The translations under genes were made by a program, and so were the position numbers. Under the pieces are notes generated by a model. That model saw only the letters and a program-made list of their open reading frames with translations, was not told where the DNA came from and ran no database searches. A DNA stretch of 64,000 bases from NCBI GenBank assembly GCA_963781345.1, contig CAWAFQ010000013.1, positions 248,001 to 312,000 on the forward strand, written 5' to 3'. This DNA is from JBBRHQ01 sp963781345 (GTDB taxonomy: Bacteria > Actinomycetota > Thermoleophilia > Solirubrobacterales > 70-9). Shown here in pieces: positions 1 to 8,621 of this stretch (positions within the stretch are counted from its first letter, which is position 1; each line of letters opens with the position of its first letter).

Positions 1-1
1 G

Positions 2-550
2 ACCGAGCTGCGCGAGGTCGAGGAGCCGTTCGGCGCCGGCCAGAAGGGCTCCTCGGCGATGCCGCACAAGCGCAACCCGATCCTCAGTGAGCGGGTCACC
101 GGTCTGGCGCGGGTGCTGCGCGGCTACTCGCACACCGGGCTCGAGAACGTTGCCCTCTGGCACGAGCGCGACATCTCCCACTCAGGCGCCGAGCGCGTGA
201 TCATCCCCGACGCGACGATCCTGCTCGACTACATGCTCTACGTGGCGACGATGGTCGTCGCGGGGATGACGGTCAACCGCGGCAGGATGCTCGGCATTCT
301 CGAGCTCACCTCGGGCGCTCTCTTCAGCCAGCGCGCCCTCAGCGCGCTGGTCAACTCGGGGATGAGCCGCGACGACGCCTATCGCCTGGTCCAGCGCTCC
401 GCCCAGCAGGCCTTCGACAGCGGCGTCCAGTTCCGCGACCTGATCGCCGCCGAGGCGCCGCAGCTCGACCTCGACGCGGTCTTCGACTACAACGCCTACC
501 TCACCCACCTGCCGGAGGTCTTCGGGCGGCTCGAAGCGCTGCGGGCCTAG
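2..550 (+). CDS. purB: Adenylosuccinate lyase, C-terminal part
   Basis: The frame is already open at the left edge, so the gene starts outside the window; 182 residues are visible. It carries the fumarase/aspartase superfamily signature GSSAMPHKRNP (residues about 16-26 of the visible part), the mobile loop with the catalytic serine. The enzyme removes fumarate from SAICAR and from adenylosuccinate, acting twice in purine synthesis in the cytoplasm. It lies upstream of purC, purS, purQ, purL, purF, purN and purH on the same strand, which supports the call. Its stop is followed by a short GC-rich repeat and then the convergent P450 gene. Confidence 0.93.
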   Translation, partial: TELREVEEPFGAGQKGSSAMPHKRNPILSERVTGLARVLRGYSHTGLENVALWHERDISHSGAERVIIPDATILLDYMLYVATMVVAGMTVNRGRMLGILELTSGALFSQRALSALVNSGMSRDDAYRLVQRSAQQAFDSGVQFRDLIAAEAPQLDLDAVFDYNAYLTHLPEVFGRLEALRA

Positions 551-602
551 AGGCCCGGGCCGCCCGCTACCCCTGCGGGCCGAGAGGCCCGGGCCGCCCG
601 CT
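549..602. repeat. 20-bp direct repeat between convergent genes
   Basis: AGAGGCCCGGGCCGCCCGCT occurs at 549-568 and again at 583-602, between the stop of purB and the stop of the convergent P450 gene. Each copy contains the palindrome GGCCCGGGCC, so it could act as a weak bidirectional terminator, but no T-tract follows. Confidence 0.6.
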
Positions 603-613
603 TCTCTGAACGC

Positions 614-1966
614 TCAGGCCGCGATGGGCTCTAGCGCTGCCCGCCGGGCGGTGACGACGACCGGGGTGCCGTCGCGCGGCGAGAGCGTGATGTTGCGGCG
701 ACCGACACGCTCCGGCCTGGGGCTCGCGGCCCGCAGCTCGTAGCGGCTCAGCACCTCGCGCAGGACGATCCTCATCTCGAACTCGGCGAAGGCGGCGCCG
801 AGGCAGCGCCGCACGCCGCCGCCGAACGGGATCCAGGAGTAGGTGTCGGGCGGGTTATCGAGGAAGCGCTCGGGACGGAAGGCGAGCGGGTCGGGGTAGA
901 TGTCGGGGCGGGTGTGGGTGAGCCAGATCGCCGGTGCGACGTCGGTGCCCGCGGGCAGGTCGAGCCCGTCGACGTGCAGGTCCTGCGCCAGGCGCCGGCC
1001 GGCAAGGGGGACGACCGGGCGAAGCCGCAGGACCTCGGTGATCGTCGCCCGCATGTAGGAGTCGTCGTCGCCGGCGTCGATCTCGTCGCGAAGCCGCCCC
1101 AGCTGGAGCGGGTGGCGGAGCAACATGTCGAAGCTCCAGGCCAGCGCCGTCGCCGTGGTCTCGTGGCCGGCGAGCAGCAGGGTCATCAGCTGGTCGCGCA
1201 GCTCGGAGTCGCTCATCCCCTCGCCGTCGTCGAAGCGGGCCTCGACCAGCGCCGAGAGGATGTCGTCGCGCTCGCCGAGGCCGGGGTCGGCGCGGCGCTC
1301 GGCGATCTCGGCGTAGAGCGGCTCGTCGACCGCCCGCAGGAGCGCCTGGAAGCGAGCCCAGGGGCCGTGGTCGGGAACGCGGCGGGTGACGAGGGTCGCG
1401 AGTTGGGCGGCCGGCGCGGCGGTATCGGATAGGACCTTCCCGAGCAGATTGCGGAGCTTCTGCAGGCGATCGGGATCGCTGACCCCGAAGACGACCCGGA
1501 GGATCACCTCGAGCGTGATCGCCTGCATCCGCGGGTGGATCGCGAACTCGGAGCCGACCGGCCAGCTCTCGATCTCGGTGTCGACAAGCTCCTCGACCAG
1601 CGCCTCGTAGGAGCGCATCCGCTCGCCGTGGAAGGGGGGCAGCATCACCTTGCGCCGCGCGAGGTGCTCGGAGCCCTCGAGCAGCAGGATCGAGCGAGGG
1701 CCCATGATCGGCTCGATCGCGATGCTCCGCCCCGGAGGCAGACCGTTGGCGCGCTCGGAGTACAGCGCCCTGACCGCCTCGGGATCGGAGATCATCACCA
1801 TCGGCGTCTTGAAGCCGACGAAGGTGACGCTGAAGGAATCGCCGTAGCGGCGGCGGCATTCCTCCATGAAGGCGAGCGGCCGCCAGAACCAGCGCATGGT
1901 CTGGATTAGCGGCGACGTGGTCGGCCCCGGGGGAAGCGGCACAGCTATAGAGTCGCAGGCCGGCAA
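614..1966 (-). CDS. Cytochrome P450
   Basis: A 450-residue protein with all the usual P450 landmarks: proline-rich PLPPGP near residue 10, the I-helix oxygen-activation motif AGHETT (about residue 265), the K-helix ExxR (EVLR), and the heme loop FGGGVRRCLG with the cysteine ligand at residue 388. It is a soluble bacterial-type monooxygenase with no membrane anchor. The called TTG start lies eight codons before a GTG (1942) that begins VPLPPGP, which may be the true start. It is convergent to purB and divergent from the cupin gene. Neither substrate nor redox partner is evident from the neighbours. Confidence 0.9.
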   Translation of the reverse strand: MPACDSIAVPLPPGPTTSPLIQTMRWFWRPLAFMEECRRRYGDSFSVTFVGFKTPMVMISDPEAVRALYSERANGLPPGRSIAIEPIMGPRSILLLEGSEHLARRKVMLPPFHGERMRSYEALVEELVDTEIESWPVGSEFAIHPRMQAITLEVILRVVFGVSDPDRLQKLRNLLGKVLSDTAAPAAQLATLVTRRVPDHGPWARFQALLRAVDEPLYAEIAERRADPGLGERDDILSALVEARFDDGEGMSDSELRDQLMTLLLAGHETTATALAWSFDMLLRHPLQLGRLRDEIDAGDDDSYMRATITEVLRLRPVVPLAGRRLAQDLHVDGLDLPAGTDVAPAIWLTHTRPDIYPDPLAFRPERFLDNPPDTYSWIPFGGGVRRCLGAAFAEFEMRIVLREVLSRYELRAASPRPERVGRRNITLSPRDGTPVVVTARRAALEPIAA

Positions 1967-1997
1967 TTCAGCCGCGGCGACAACCAGGAGGAGAACG

Positions 1998-2390
1998 ATG
2001 GCTGACTACATTGCGGTGAAGATCGACGACATGGAGGCGATCTTCGGCGGTGGCTTCCGCCGCGCCCGGGGTGAGCTCGGCGTCAGCTCCTTCGGATTGC
2101 AGGTGATGGACTTCCCCGCCGGCTACGACACCTACCCCGAGCACGACCATTCCCAGGACGGTCAGGAGGAGGTCTACGTGACGCTCAGCGGCTCGGCGGA
2201 GATCGAGGTCGACGGCGAGAAGATGGCGCTCGACCCCTCGACGATGGTCCGCGTCGGCCCGAGCGCGAAGCGCAAGATCACCACCTCCGATCAGCCGGCC
2301 CGCGTCGTCGCGATCGGTGGGGTGCCGGGCGAGGTCTTCGAGCCGGCGGAGTTCACCAACGTCGGGGCACCCGACCCGATGGCGGGTTAG
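1998..2390 (+). CDS. Small cupin-domain protein
   Basis: A 130-residue single-domain protein. The ATG at 1998 is chosen because AGGAGG sits at the right distance upstream; the frame is open further upstream but has no such site. The cupin core is visible: EHDHSQDGQEEVYVTLSG (metal-binding H-x-H...E pattern, about residues 48-65), then EVDGEK and a second strand region near MVRVGPSAKRKI. Such cupins may bind metal and small ligands; no reaction can be assigned. It lies between the P450 (divergent) and purC (same strand), and an operon link to purC is possible. Confidence 0.8.
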   Translation: MADYIAVKIDDMEAIFGGGFRRARGELGVSSFGLQVMDFPAGYDTYPEHDHSQDGQEEVYVTLSGSAEIEVDGEKMALDPSTMVRVGPSAKRKITTSDQPARVVAIGGVPGEVFEPAEFTNVGAPDPMAG

Positions 2391-2431
2391 CCCGATCCGC
2401 TGGGGCAGTAGCTAGCATCGGCAGCGAGGCC

Positions 2432-3284
2432 ATGAACAGCCCCGTCGCCGACCTCAAACTCCATTCCTCGGGCAAGGTCCGTGAGATCTACGAGCTCGGG
2501 GACGACCTGCTGATGGTCGCCTCGGACCGGATCTCGATCTACGACGTGATCATGCCGACGGCGATCCCCGACAAGGGGAAGGTCCTGACCCAGATGTCGA
2601 TCTTCTGGTTCGAGACCACCGGCGACATCGTCCCCAACCACTTCCTCTCCGAGGACGTGCCCGAGGAGGTCTCCGAGCGCGGGATCCGGGTCCGCAAGCT
2701 CGAGATGTACCCGATCGAGTGCGTCGTCCGCGGCTACCTCTCTGGCTCCGGCTGGAAGGAGTACCAGGCCAGCGGCGCGGTCTGCGGGATCGAGCTGCCG
2801 CCCGGGCCTGCGCGAGTCGGACCGCCTGCCGGAGCCGATCTTCACCCCGGCGACCAAGGCCGAGATCGGCGAGCACGATGAGAACATCGACTTCGAGGCC
2901 GCGGCGGCGATCGTCGGCGACCGAGGGCTGATGCAGGAGCTGCGGCGGATCTCGATCGAGCTCTACTCCGGCGCCGCCGAGCGCGCCGCCGAGCGCGGGA
3001 TCATCGTCGCCGACACCAAGTTCGAGTTCGGCCGCCACCCCGGCGCCGAGGTCGTCCTCGCAGACGAGGTGCTCACACCCGACTCCTCGCGCTTCTGGCC
3101 CGCCGACCGCTACGAGCCCGGCCGCTCGCAGCCCTCCTTCGACAAGCAGTACGTTCGCGACTGGGCCGACGAGGCCGGCTGGGACCACTCGCCGCCGGCG
3201 CCGGAGCTGCCGCCCGACGTGGTCGAGCAGACCCGCGCCAAGTACGTCGAGGCCTACGAGCGGATCACGGAGCGCTCCTTCTGA
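2432..3284 (+). CDS. purC: SAICAR synthetase, reading frame broken by one base
   Basis: Two adjoining frames together make a complete PurC of about 283 residues. The first (from ATG 2432) holds the N-terminal SSGKVREIYE signature, SDRISIYDVI and VECVVRGYLSGSGWKEYQ-type residues, up to about residue 126. The second holds LRESDRLPEPIFTPATKA and the active-site stretch IIVADTKFEFG through to the stop at 3284. The change of frame occurs in CCGCCCGGGCCTGCGC: removing one C near 2807 restores ELPPGLRESD. PurC joins CAIR and aspartate using ATP. A chromosomal purC in an otherwise complete pur set should be functional, so I suspect a sequence error rather than a mutation. Confidence 0.85.
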
Positions 3285-3292
3285 GGGCCCGG

Positions 3293-3502
3293 GTGCTGAT
3301 CAAGCCCAAGGAGGGCATCCTCGACCCGCAGGGAAAGGCGGTCGAGCGGGCGCTCCCGGCGCTCGGCTTCGAGGGGGTCGAGCACGTCCGCGTCGGTCGC
3401 ATGGTCGAGCTCGAGGCCGAGGGGCCGGAGCAGCTTGCCGAGCTCTGCGAGAAGCTCCTCGCCAACCCGCTGATCGAGGACTACGAGATCGAGCAGCTGT
3501 GA
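3293..3502 (+). CDS. purS: FGAM synthase, PurS subunit
   Basis: A 69-residue protein matching the small PurS subunit: VLIKPKEGILDPQGKAVERAL followed by a single alpha/beta repeat ending PLIEDYEIEQL. PurS bridges the PurL catalytic subunit and the PurQ glutaminase in the multi-subunit FGAM synthase typical of Gram-positive bacteria. It starts at GTG 3293, eight bases after the purC stop. Its stop overlaps the purQ start as GTGA, so the two are probably translationally coupled. Confidence 0.93.
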   Translation: MLIKPKEGILDPQGKAVERALPALGFEGVEHVRVGRMVELEAEGPEQLAELCEKLLANPLIEDYEIEQL

Positions 3503-4161
3503 TCTGGGGGGTAGTTCAGTTCCCCGGGTCCTGTGACGAGCGCGACGCGCTGAGCGCCTGCGCACGGGTCGGCGAGGCGCGGATGATCTGGCACGAGGAG
3601 ACCGGCCTCGGCGACGTCGACGCCGTCGTCGTCCCGGGCGGCTTCTCCTACGGCGACTACCTGCGGGCCGGGGCGCTGGCCCGGTTCTCGCCGGCGATGG
3701 AGGCGGTCACCGCCTTCGCCGCCGAAGGCGGGCCGGTGCTGGGAATCTGCAACGGATTCCAGGTCCTGTGTGAGTGTGGGCTGCTGCCGGGCGCGCTGCT
3801 GCTGAACGAGAGCCTGCGGTTCACGTGCCGGCAGGTGGAACTCGTCGCTGCGGGCGCCGGGTCCCCCTTCACCCGCGGGATCGCCGAGGGCGAGCGCCTC
3901 TCGATCCCGGTCAAGCACGGCGAGGGCCGCTTCTGGGCTCCGGAGGAGAGCCTCGACCGGCTCGAGGCCGACGGGCAGGTCGCCTTCCGCTACGCGCAGG
4001 GCCAGAACCCGAACGGATCGGCGCGCGACATCGCCGGCGTGACGAACGAGGCCGGCAACGTGCTCGGTCTGATGCCCCACCCCGAGCACGCGGTCGACGA
4101 TCTCACCGGGTCGAGCGACGGGTTGCGCCTCTTCGAAGCAGTCGCGGGGACCCCGGCGTGA
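3499..4161 (+). CDS. purQ: FGAM synthase, PurQ glutaminase subunit
   Basis: A 220-residue class I glutamine amidotransferase. The nucleophile elbow GICNGFQVL gives the catalytic cysteine (about residue 84), and the C-terminal GLMPHPEHAV supplies the His/Glu of the triad. FPGSCDERD at the N-terminus and GGFSYGDYLRAG are PurQ-specific. It hydrolyses glutamine and passes ammonia to PurL. The start is GTG overlapping the purS stop by four bases, and its own TGA overlaps the purL GTG in the same way. Confidence 0.95.
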   Translation: MIWGVVQFPGSCDERDALSACARVGEARMIWHEETGLGDVDAVVVPGGFSYGDYLRAGALARFSPAMEAVTAFAAEGGPVLGICNGFQVLCECGLLPGALLLNESLRFTCRQVELVAAGAGSPFTRGIAEGERLSIPVKHGEGRFWAPEESLDRLEADGQVAFRYAQGQNPNGSARDIAGVTNEAGNVLGLMPHPEHAVDDLTGSSDGLRLFEAVAGTPA

Positions 4162-6398
4162 GCTCGGAGACAGAGGTCACCGACACGGCCCACCGCGCGC
4201 TGGGGCTGACCGATGCGGAGTACGGACGCATCTGTGAGCTGATGGGCCGGGAGCCGAACGGGGTCGAGCTGGCGATGTTCTCCCTGCTCTGGTCCGAGCA
4301 CTGTGCCTACAAGCACTCGCGCAAGCTGCTTCGGCGCTTGCCGACCGAGGGGGAGCGAGTGGTGATGGGGCCGGGCGAGAACGCCGGCGCGGTTGACATC
4401 GGCGCCGGCCACGCGATCGCCTTCAAGGTCGAGTCCCACAACCACCCGAGCGCTGTCGAGCCCTTCCAGGGGGCGGCGACCGGCGTCGGAGGGATCCTGC
4501 GTGACGTCTTCGCGCTCGGGGCGCGCCCGATCGCGGTACTCGACTCACTGCGCTTCGGAGAGCTCGACTCGGAGCGTTCGCGATACCTCCTCGACGGGGC
4601 GGTCCGCGGCATCGCCCACTACGGGAACTCGATCGGCGTCCCGACCGTCGGCGGTGAGATCTGCTTCGAGGCTCCCTACGAGCAGAACTGCCTGATCAAC
4701 GCGATGTGCGTCGGGATCGCCCGCCAGGACGAGATGGTCCGAGCCGCCGCCGCCGGAATCGGCAACGTCGTCGTCCTCATCGGCGCCTCCACCGGTCGCG
4801 ACGGGATCGGCGGGGCCTCGGTCCTGGCCTCGGCCGAGCTCGACTCCGACGATGCCTCGAAGCGGCCGACGGTCCAGATCGGTGACCCGTTCGAGGAGTC
4901 GAAGCTGCTCGAGTGCTGCCTCGAGCTGCTCGGCGGGGGGCTTCTGGTCTCGCTGCAGGATCTCGGCGCCGCCGGGCTCACCTCCTCCGCCGGGGAGATG
5001 GCGTCCGCGGGGGGCGTCGGGATCGACATCGACGTCGGCCGGGTGCCGCTGCGCGAGGAGGACATGGAGCCGTTCGAGGTGATGGTCTCCGAGTCACAGG
5101 AGCGGATGCTGGCGGTGGTCGAGCCGGGGAGGGTGGAGAGCGTCCTCGCACTCTGCGAGAAGTGGCAGGTGAGCGGAGCGGCGATAGGCGAGGTCACCGG
5201 CAGCCGTGACTTCCGCGTCCTTCGCGACGGGGAGGTGGTCGGTGAGGTCCCGGTCGGCGCCCTCGTCGACGGATGCCCGCTGTATGACCTCGAGCCGGCC
5301 GAGCCCGATGGCTGGATCTACGGCAACCGCGCCACGCTTGCCCGGGGGCTCGACGGCGGCGGGCTTCTGCTCGCCCTGCTGGGATCGTCGAACGTCGCCT
5401 CGAAACGCTGGGCCTTCGAGCAGTACGACTCGATCGTCGGCTCGCGAACCGTGCGCCGGCCCGGCGCCGCCGACGCCGCGGTCCTGCAGATCCCCGAGGC
5501 CGGAAACGCGATCGCGATCGCGATCGACGGAAATGGCCGGCGCGTGGCCTGCGACCCCCACCGCGGCACCGTCGAGGCGGTGCTCGAGTGCGCCCAGAAC
5601 CTGGCATGCGTCGGTGCTGAGCCGCTCGGCCTCACCAACTGCCTCAACTTCGGCAACCCGGAGAAGCCTGGCGCCGCATGGCAACTCGACCGCGCCGTCG
5701 CAGCACTCGCCGCCACCTGCGAGGCCCTCGGGGTCCCGGTGGTCGGCGGCAATGTCTCCCTCTACAACGAGGGGCCCGACGGGCCGATCTACCCGACGCC
5801 GGTGGTGGGGATGGTCGGGGAGGTGCCGAGCGCCGGGGTCGCAGCCGGGGTCGGGATGGGCTTTGGGGAGTCAGGGGACGCGATCGCGCTGGTGGGGCCG
5901 TTTGCGCCGTCGCTGGCAGGGTCGGAGCTGACGAAGCTGCGGGGAGAGTTGGACGCCGGGCTTCCCGGCGTCGAGGTGGCGGATGTCCACGCCGCGATCG
6001 TCGCCGTGCGGGAGGCGGTCCGCGACGGCTCGCTCGTCTCCGCCCATGACGTCAGCGACGGCGGCCTCGGCTGCGCGCTGGCGGAGTGCGCGATCGCCGG
6101 CGGCCTCGGCTGTCGCGTCGACCTCGATCCGCTGATCGAGGCCCGCGGCGGTTCCGGCGAGACCGCGCTCTACGGCGAGGGTCCCGGGGGCTTCGTCCTC
6201 AGCGGCCCCCGCGAGAGACTCGAGGCGATCGGCGGCGGCTCGGTCGAGGTGCTCCTGATCGGCGAGGTCGGCGCTGAGACGATCGAGATCGATGCGGCGG
6301 AGCTCACGGTCTCGGTCTCGCTGGACGCCGCCCGGGATGCGTGGGAATCGCTCATCGCCAGAGCGGAGGGCGCCGACGGCGTCGGGCCGCACCCCTAG
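4158..6398 (+). CDS. purL: FGAM synthase, PurL catalytic subunit (small type)
   Basis: A 746-residue protein from GTG 4158, which overlaps the purQ stop as GTGA; the frame is open further upstream but that part is a shadow of purQ. Landmarks are MFSLLWSEHCAYKHSRKLL near the N-terminus, the ATP-binding KVESHNHPSAVEPFQGAATG, and two repeated PurM-like halves (second: VGGNVSLYNEG and SAHDVSDGGLG). The length fits the small PurL that needs separate PurS and PurQ, both present just upstream. It converts FGAR to FGAM with ATP and ammonia. Confidence 0.96.
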   Translation: MSSETEVTDTAHRALGLTDAEYGRICELMGREPNGVELAMFSLLWSEHCAYKHSRKLLRRLPTEGERVVMGPGENAGAVDIGAGHAIAFKVESHNHPSAVEPFQGAATGVGGILRDVFALGARPIAVLDSLRFGELDSERSRYLLDGAVRGIAHYGNSIGVPTVGGEICFEAPYEQNCLINAMCVGIARQDEMVRAAAAGIGNVVVLIGASTGRDGIGGASVLASAELDSDDASKRPTVQIGDPFEESKLLECCLELLGGGLLVSLQDLGAAGLTSSAGEMASAGGVGIDIDVGRVPLREEDMEPFEVMVSESQERMLAVVEPGRVESVLALCEKWQVSGAAIGEVTGSRDFRVLRDGEVVGEVPVGALVDGCPLYDLEPAEPDGWIYGNRATLARGLDGGGLLLALLGSSNVASKRWAFEQYDSIVGSRTVRRPGAADAAVLQIPEAGNAIAIAIDGNGRRVACDPHRGTVEAVLECAQNLACVGAEPLGLTNCLNFGNPEKPGAAWQLDRAVAALAATCEALGVPVVGGNVSLYNEGPDGPIYPTPVVGMVGEVPSAGVAAGVGMGFGESGDAIALVGPFAPSLAGSELTKLRGELDAGLPGVEVADVHAAIVAVREAVRDGSLVSAHDVSDGGLGCALAECAIAGGLGCRVDLDPLIEARGGSGETALYGEGPGGFVLSGPRERLEAIGGGSVEVLLIGEVGAETIEIDAAELTVSVSLDAARDAWESLIARAEGADGVGPHP

Positions 6399-6476
6399 AC
6401 GGCTGCATCAGTCATCTAGGGACGGGAACGCCGGGTCCACTCTCGTTGCTACCCTGCCTGTGCAGGCAGACCGCCT

Positions 6477-7964
6477 GTGCCTCCTACCGACTTTCCAAGG
6501 CAGATCGCCTCGAAAGACTTGACCCAGCGGCCTCCACTCGATGACCGCGAGGGCCCGCGCGACGAGTGCGGTGTCTTCGGCGTCTACGCGCCCGGACACG
6601 ACGTCGCCCGCCTGGCCTACTTCAGCCTCTACGCGCTCCAGCATCGTGGACAGGAGTCGGCCGGGATCGCCACCTGCGAGGGGGGCCACATCACGACAAT
6701 GCGCGACGCCGGCCTCGTCTCCCAAGTATTCGACGAGGAGAAGCTGCGGGCGCTCGAGGGCGACATGGCGATCGGCCACGTCCGCTACTCGACCACCGGT
6801 GGCGGCTCCTGGGAGAACGCGCAGCCGGTCTGGCGCGACGACGGCCGCGAGCTCGCGCTCGCCCACAACGGAAACCTGACCAACGCCGTCGATCTCTACA
6901 ACGGGCTGCGGCGCAAGGGGCTCGAGTTCCGCGGCACCTCCGACTCCGAGATCATGGCCGCGCTGATCTCCTCCAACTACGGCCGCCATATCGAGGACGC
7001 CGTCGCCGACGTGATGCCGCGCCTCGAGGGCGCCTACTCGACCGTGGTCATGACCAAGCACGCGATCGTCGCCTTCCGCGATCCGTACGGCGTCCGCCCG
7101 CTCTCGCTGGGACAGCTCGGTGACCGCTACGTCGTCGCCTCGGAGAGCTGCGCCTTCGACATCATCGGCGCCAAGCTCCTGCGCGAGGTGGCGCCGGGAG
7201 AGATGGTCTCGCTGACCGAGCGCGGGATCGAGACCCGCCAGGTGGTTGAGGCCGAGCGCACGGCGATCTGCGTCTTCGAGCACATCTACTTCTCCCGCCC
7301 CGACAGCCGGCTCGAGGGCAAGGTCCTGCAGCAGGTGCGTGGGCGCATGGGCGAGATCCTCTGGCGCGAGGCCCCCGCCGACGCCGACCTGGTGATCTCG
7401 GTGCCCGACTCCGGCAATCCGGCGGCGGTCGGGTACTCACGGGCGTCGGGGCTGCCGCGAGACGACGGGCTGATCAAGAACCGCTACGTCGCCCGCACCT
7501 TCATCCAGCCGGGGCAGGAGCTGCGCAAGCACGGCCTGCGAATGAAGTTCAACCCGCTTCCCGAGATCGTCGCCGGCAAGCGCCTGGTCGTCGTCGACGA
7601 CTCGATCGTTCGCGGCAACACCACCCGCCAGATCATCGGCATGCTCCGCGACGCCGGGGCGAGCGAGGTGCACCTGCGGATCTCCGCCCCGCCGATCCGC
7701 CATCCCTGCAACTACGGGGTCGACATGGAGACCCGCAAGGAGATGATCGCCCACGGCCGCACGGTCTCCGAGATCGCCGCCGAACTCAACGCCGACTCGC
7801 TCGCCTACCTCTCGATGGAGGGGGTCTACGAGGCGGTCGGGACCCCGGCGCAGGCACATTGCGACGCCTGCTTCACCGGCAACTACCCGCTCGGCGACGA
7901 TCCCGCCGACGCCGATGGAAAGTTCTCGCTCGAGCAGATAGCCGTCGTCGGCGCCGGCCCCTAG
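6477..7964 (+). CDS. purF: Amidophosphoribosyltransferase
   Basis: A 495-residue enzyme for the first committed step of purine synthesis. After a short N-terminal pro-segment comes DECGVFGVY, where the cysteine becomes the N-terminal nucleophile of the glutaminase domain. The phosphoribosyltransferase domain has the PRPP loop VVVDDSIVRGNTT (about residues 375-387). YLSMEGVYEAVG near the end is usual for the family. The GTG start at 6477 is the first reasonable one; TACCCT at 6450-6455 is a possible -10 box. It lies 78 bases after purL. Confidence 0.95.
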   Translation: MPPTDFPRQIASKDLTQRPPLDDREGPRDECGVFGVYAPGHDVARLAYFSLYALQHRGQESAGIATCEGGHITTMRDAGLVSQVFDEEKLRALEGDMAIGHVRYSTTGGGSWENAQPVWRDDGRELALAHNGNLTNAVDLYNGLRRKGLEFRGTSDSEIMAALISSNYGRHIEDAVADVMPRLEGAYSTVVMTKHAIVAFRDPYGVRPLSLGQLGDRYVVASESCAFDIIGAKLLREVAPGEMVSLTERGIETRQVVEAERTAICVFEHIYFSRPDSRLEGKVLQQVRGRMGEILWREAPADADLVISVPDSGNPAAVGYSRASGLPRDDGLIKNRYVARTFIQPGQELRKHGLRMKFNPLPEIVAGKRLVVVDDSIVRGNTTRQIIGMLRDAGASEVHLRISAPPIRHPCNYGVDMETRKEMIAHGRTVSEIAAELNADSLAYLSMEGVYEAVGTPAQAHCDACFTGNYPLGDDPADADGKFSLEQIAVVGAGP

Positions 7965-7986
7965 GCCCCGCGCCCGGGCGCAGCGA

Positions 7987-7992
7987 TAGCTT
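7987..7992 (+). promoter_or_regulatory. -10 box TAGCTT directly before purN
   Basis: TAGCTT ends eight bases before the GTG of purN and no ribosome-binding site lies between. This is the spacing expected for a leaderless transcript. Similar boxes precede many other genes in the window. Confidence 0.5.
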
Positions 7993-8000
7993 CCACGCTC

Positions 8001-8621
8001 GTGAGCGAGGTCTTCAAGCTCTGCGTTCTCGCCTCCGGCACCGGTACCAACCTGCAGGCGATTCTCGACCAGCTTCACGGCTGCGACGGGATCGAGGTGG
8101 CGGGTGTCGCCTCTGACAAGCCGGAGGCGATGGCGCTGGAGCGAGCGCGCACGGCCGGAATCCGGGAGCAGTCGTTCCCGCGCGAGTCCTTCGAGGACCG
8201 GCCCGCCCGTGACGCAGCGATGGCCGGGTGGGTCGAGGCGCTCGGGGTCGATCTCGTCGTGCTCGCGGGCTACATGCAGCTGCTCACCCCGGCCTTTCTC
8301 TCCCGCTTCGGCGGCCGGGTGATCAACGTCCACCCGGCCCTGTTGCCGTCGTTCCCCGGCCTCGACGCGGTTGGCCAGGCGCTCGAGCACGGCGTCAAGG
8401 TGACAGGAGTGACCGTCCACTACGTCGATGACGGAATCGACTCCGGCCCGATCCTGCTGCAGCGGCCGGTCCCGATCCCACCGGACCGTGACCGCGAGGC
8501 GCTCGAGGAAGCGATCCACCGCACAGAGCACGCGCTGCTGCCGCAGGCGATCAGCATGATCGCCTGCGGCAGGGTTAGGATCGACGGGCGCAACCCGCGC
8601 GTGGTCGTGATCGATGAGTGA
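8001..8621 (+). CDS. purN: Phosphoribosylglycinamide formyltransferase
   Basis: A 206-residue GAR transformylase using N10-formyl-tetrahydrofolate. It shows the N-terminal LASGTGTNLQAI phosphate loop, the catalytic region VLAGYMQLL...RVINVHPALLPSFPG (His and Asn of the N-x-H motif) and VTGVTVHYVDDGIDSGPI with the catalytic aspartate. The start GTG 8001 is preceded by a -10-like TAGCTT rather than a ribosome-binding site. The last eight bases overlap the start of purH. Confidence 0.95.
   Translation: MSEVFKLCVLASGTGTNLQAILDQLHGCDGIEVAGVASDKPEAMALERARTAGIREQSFPRESFEDRPARDAAMAGWVEALGVDLVVLAGYMQLLTPAFLSRFGGRVINVHPALLPSFPGLDAVGQALEHGVKVTGVTVHYVDDGIDSGPILLQRPVPIPPDRDREALEEAIHRTEHALLPQAISMIACGRVRIDGRNPRVVVIDE

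Noticed and set aside
2790..2815. Programmed ribosomal frameshift in purC
   Set aside because: There is no slippery heptamer or downstream pseudoknot. The join is simply one extra C in a GGGCC run, and similar breaks occur in other genes of the window.
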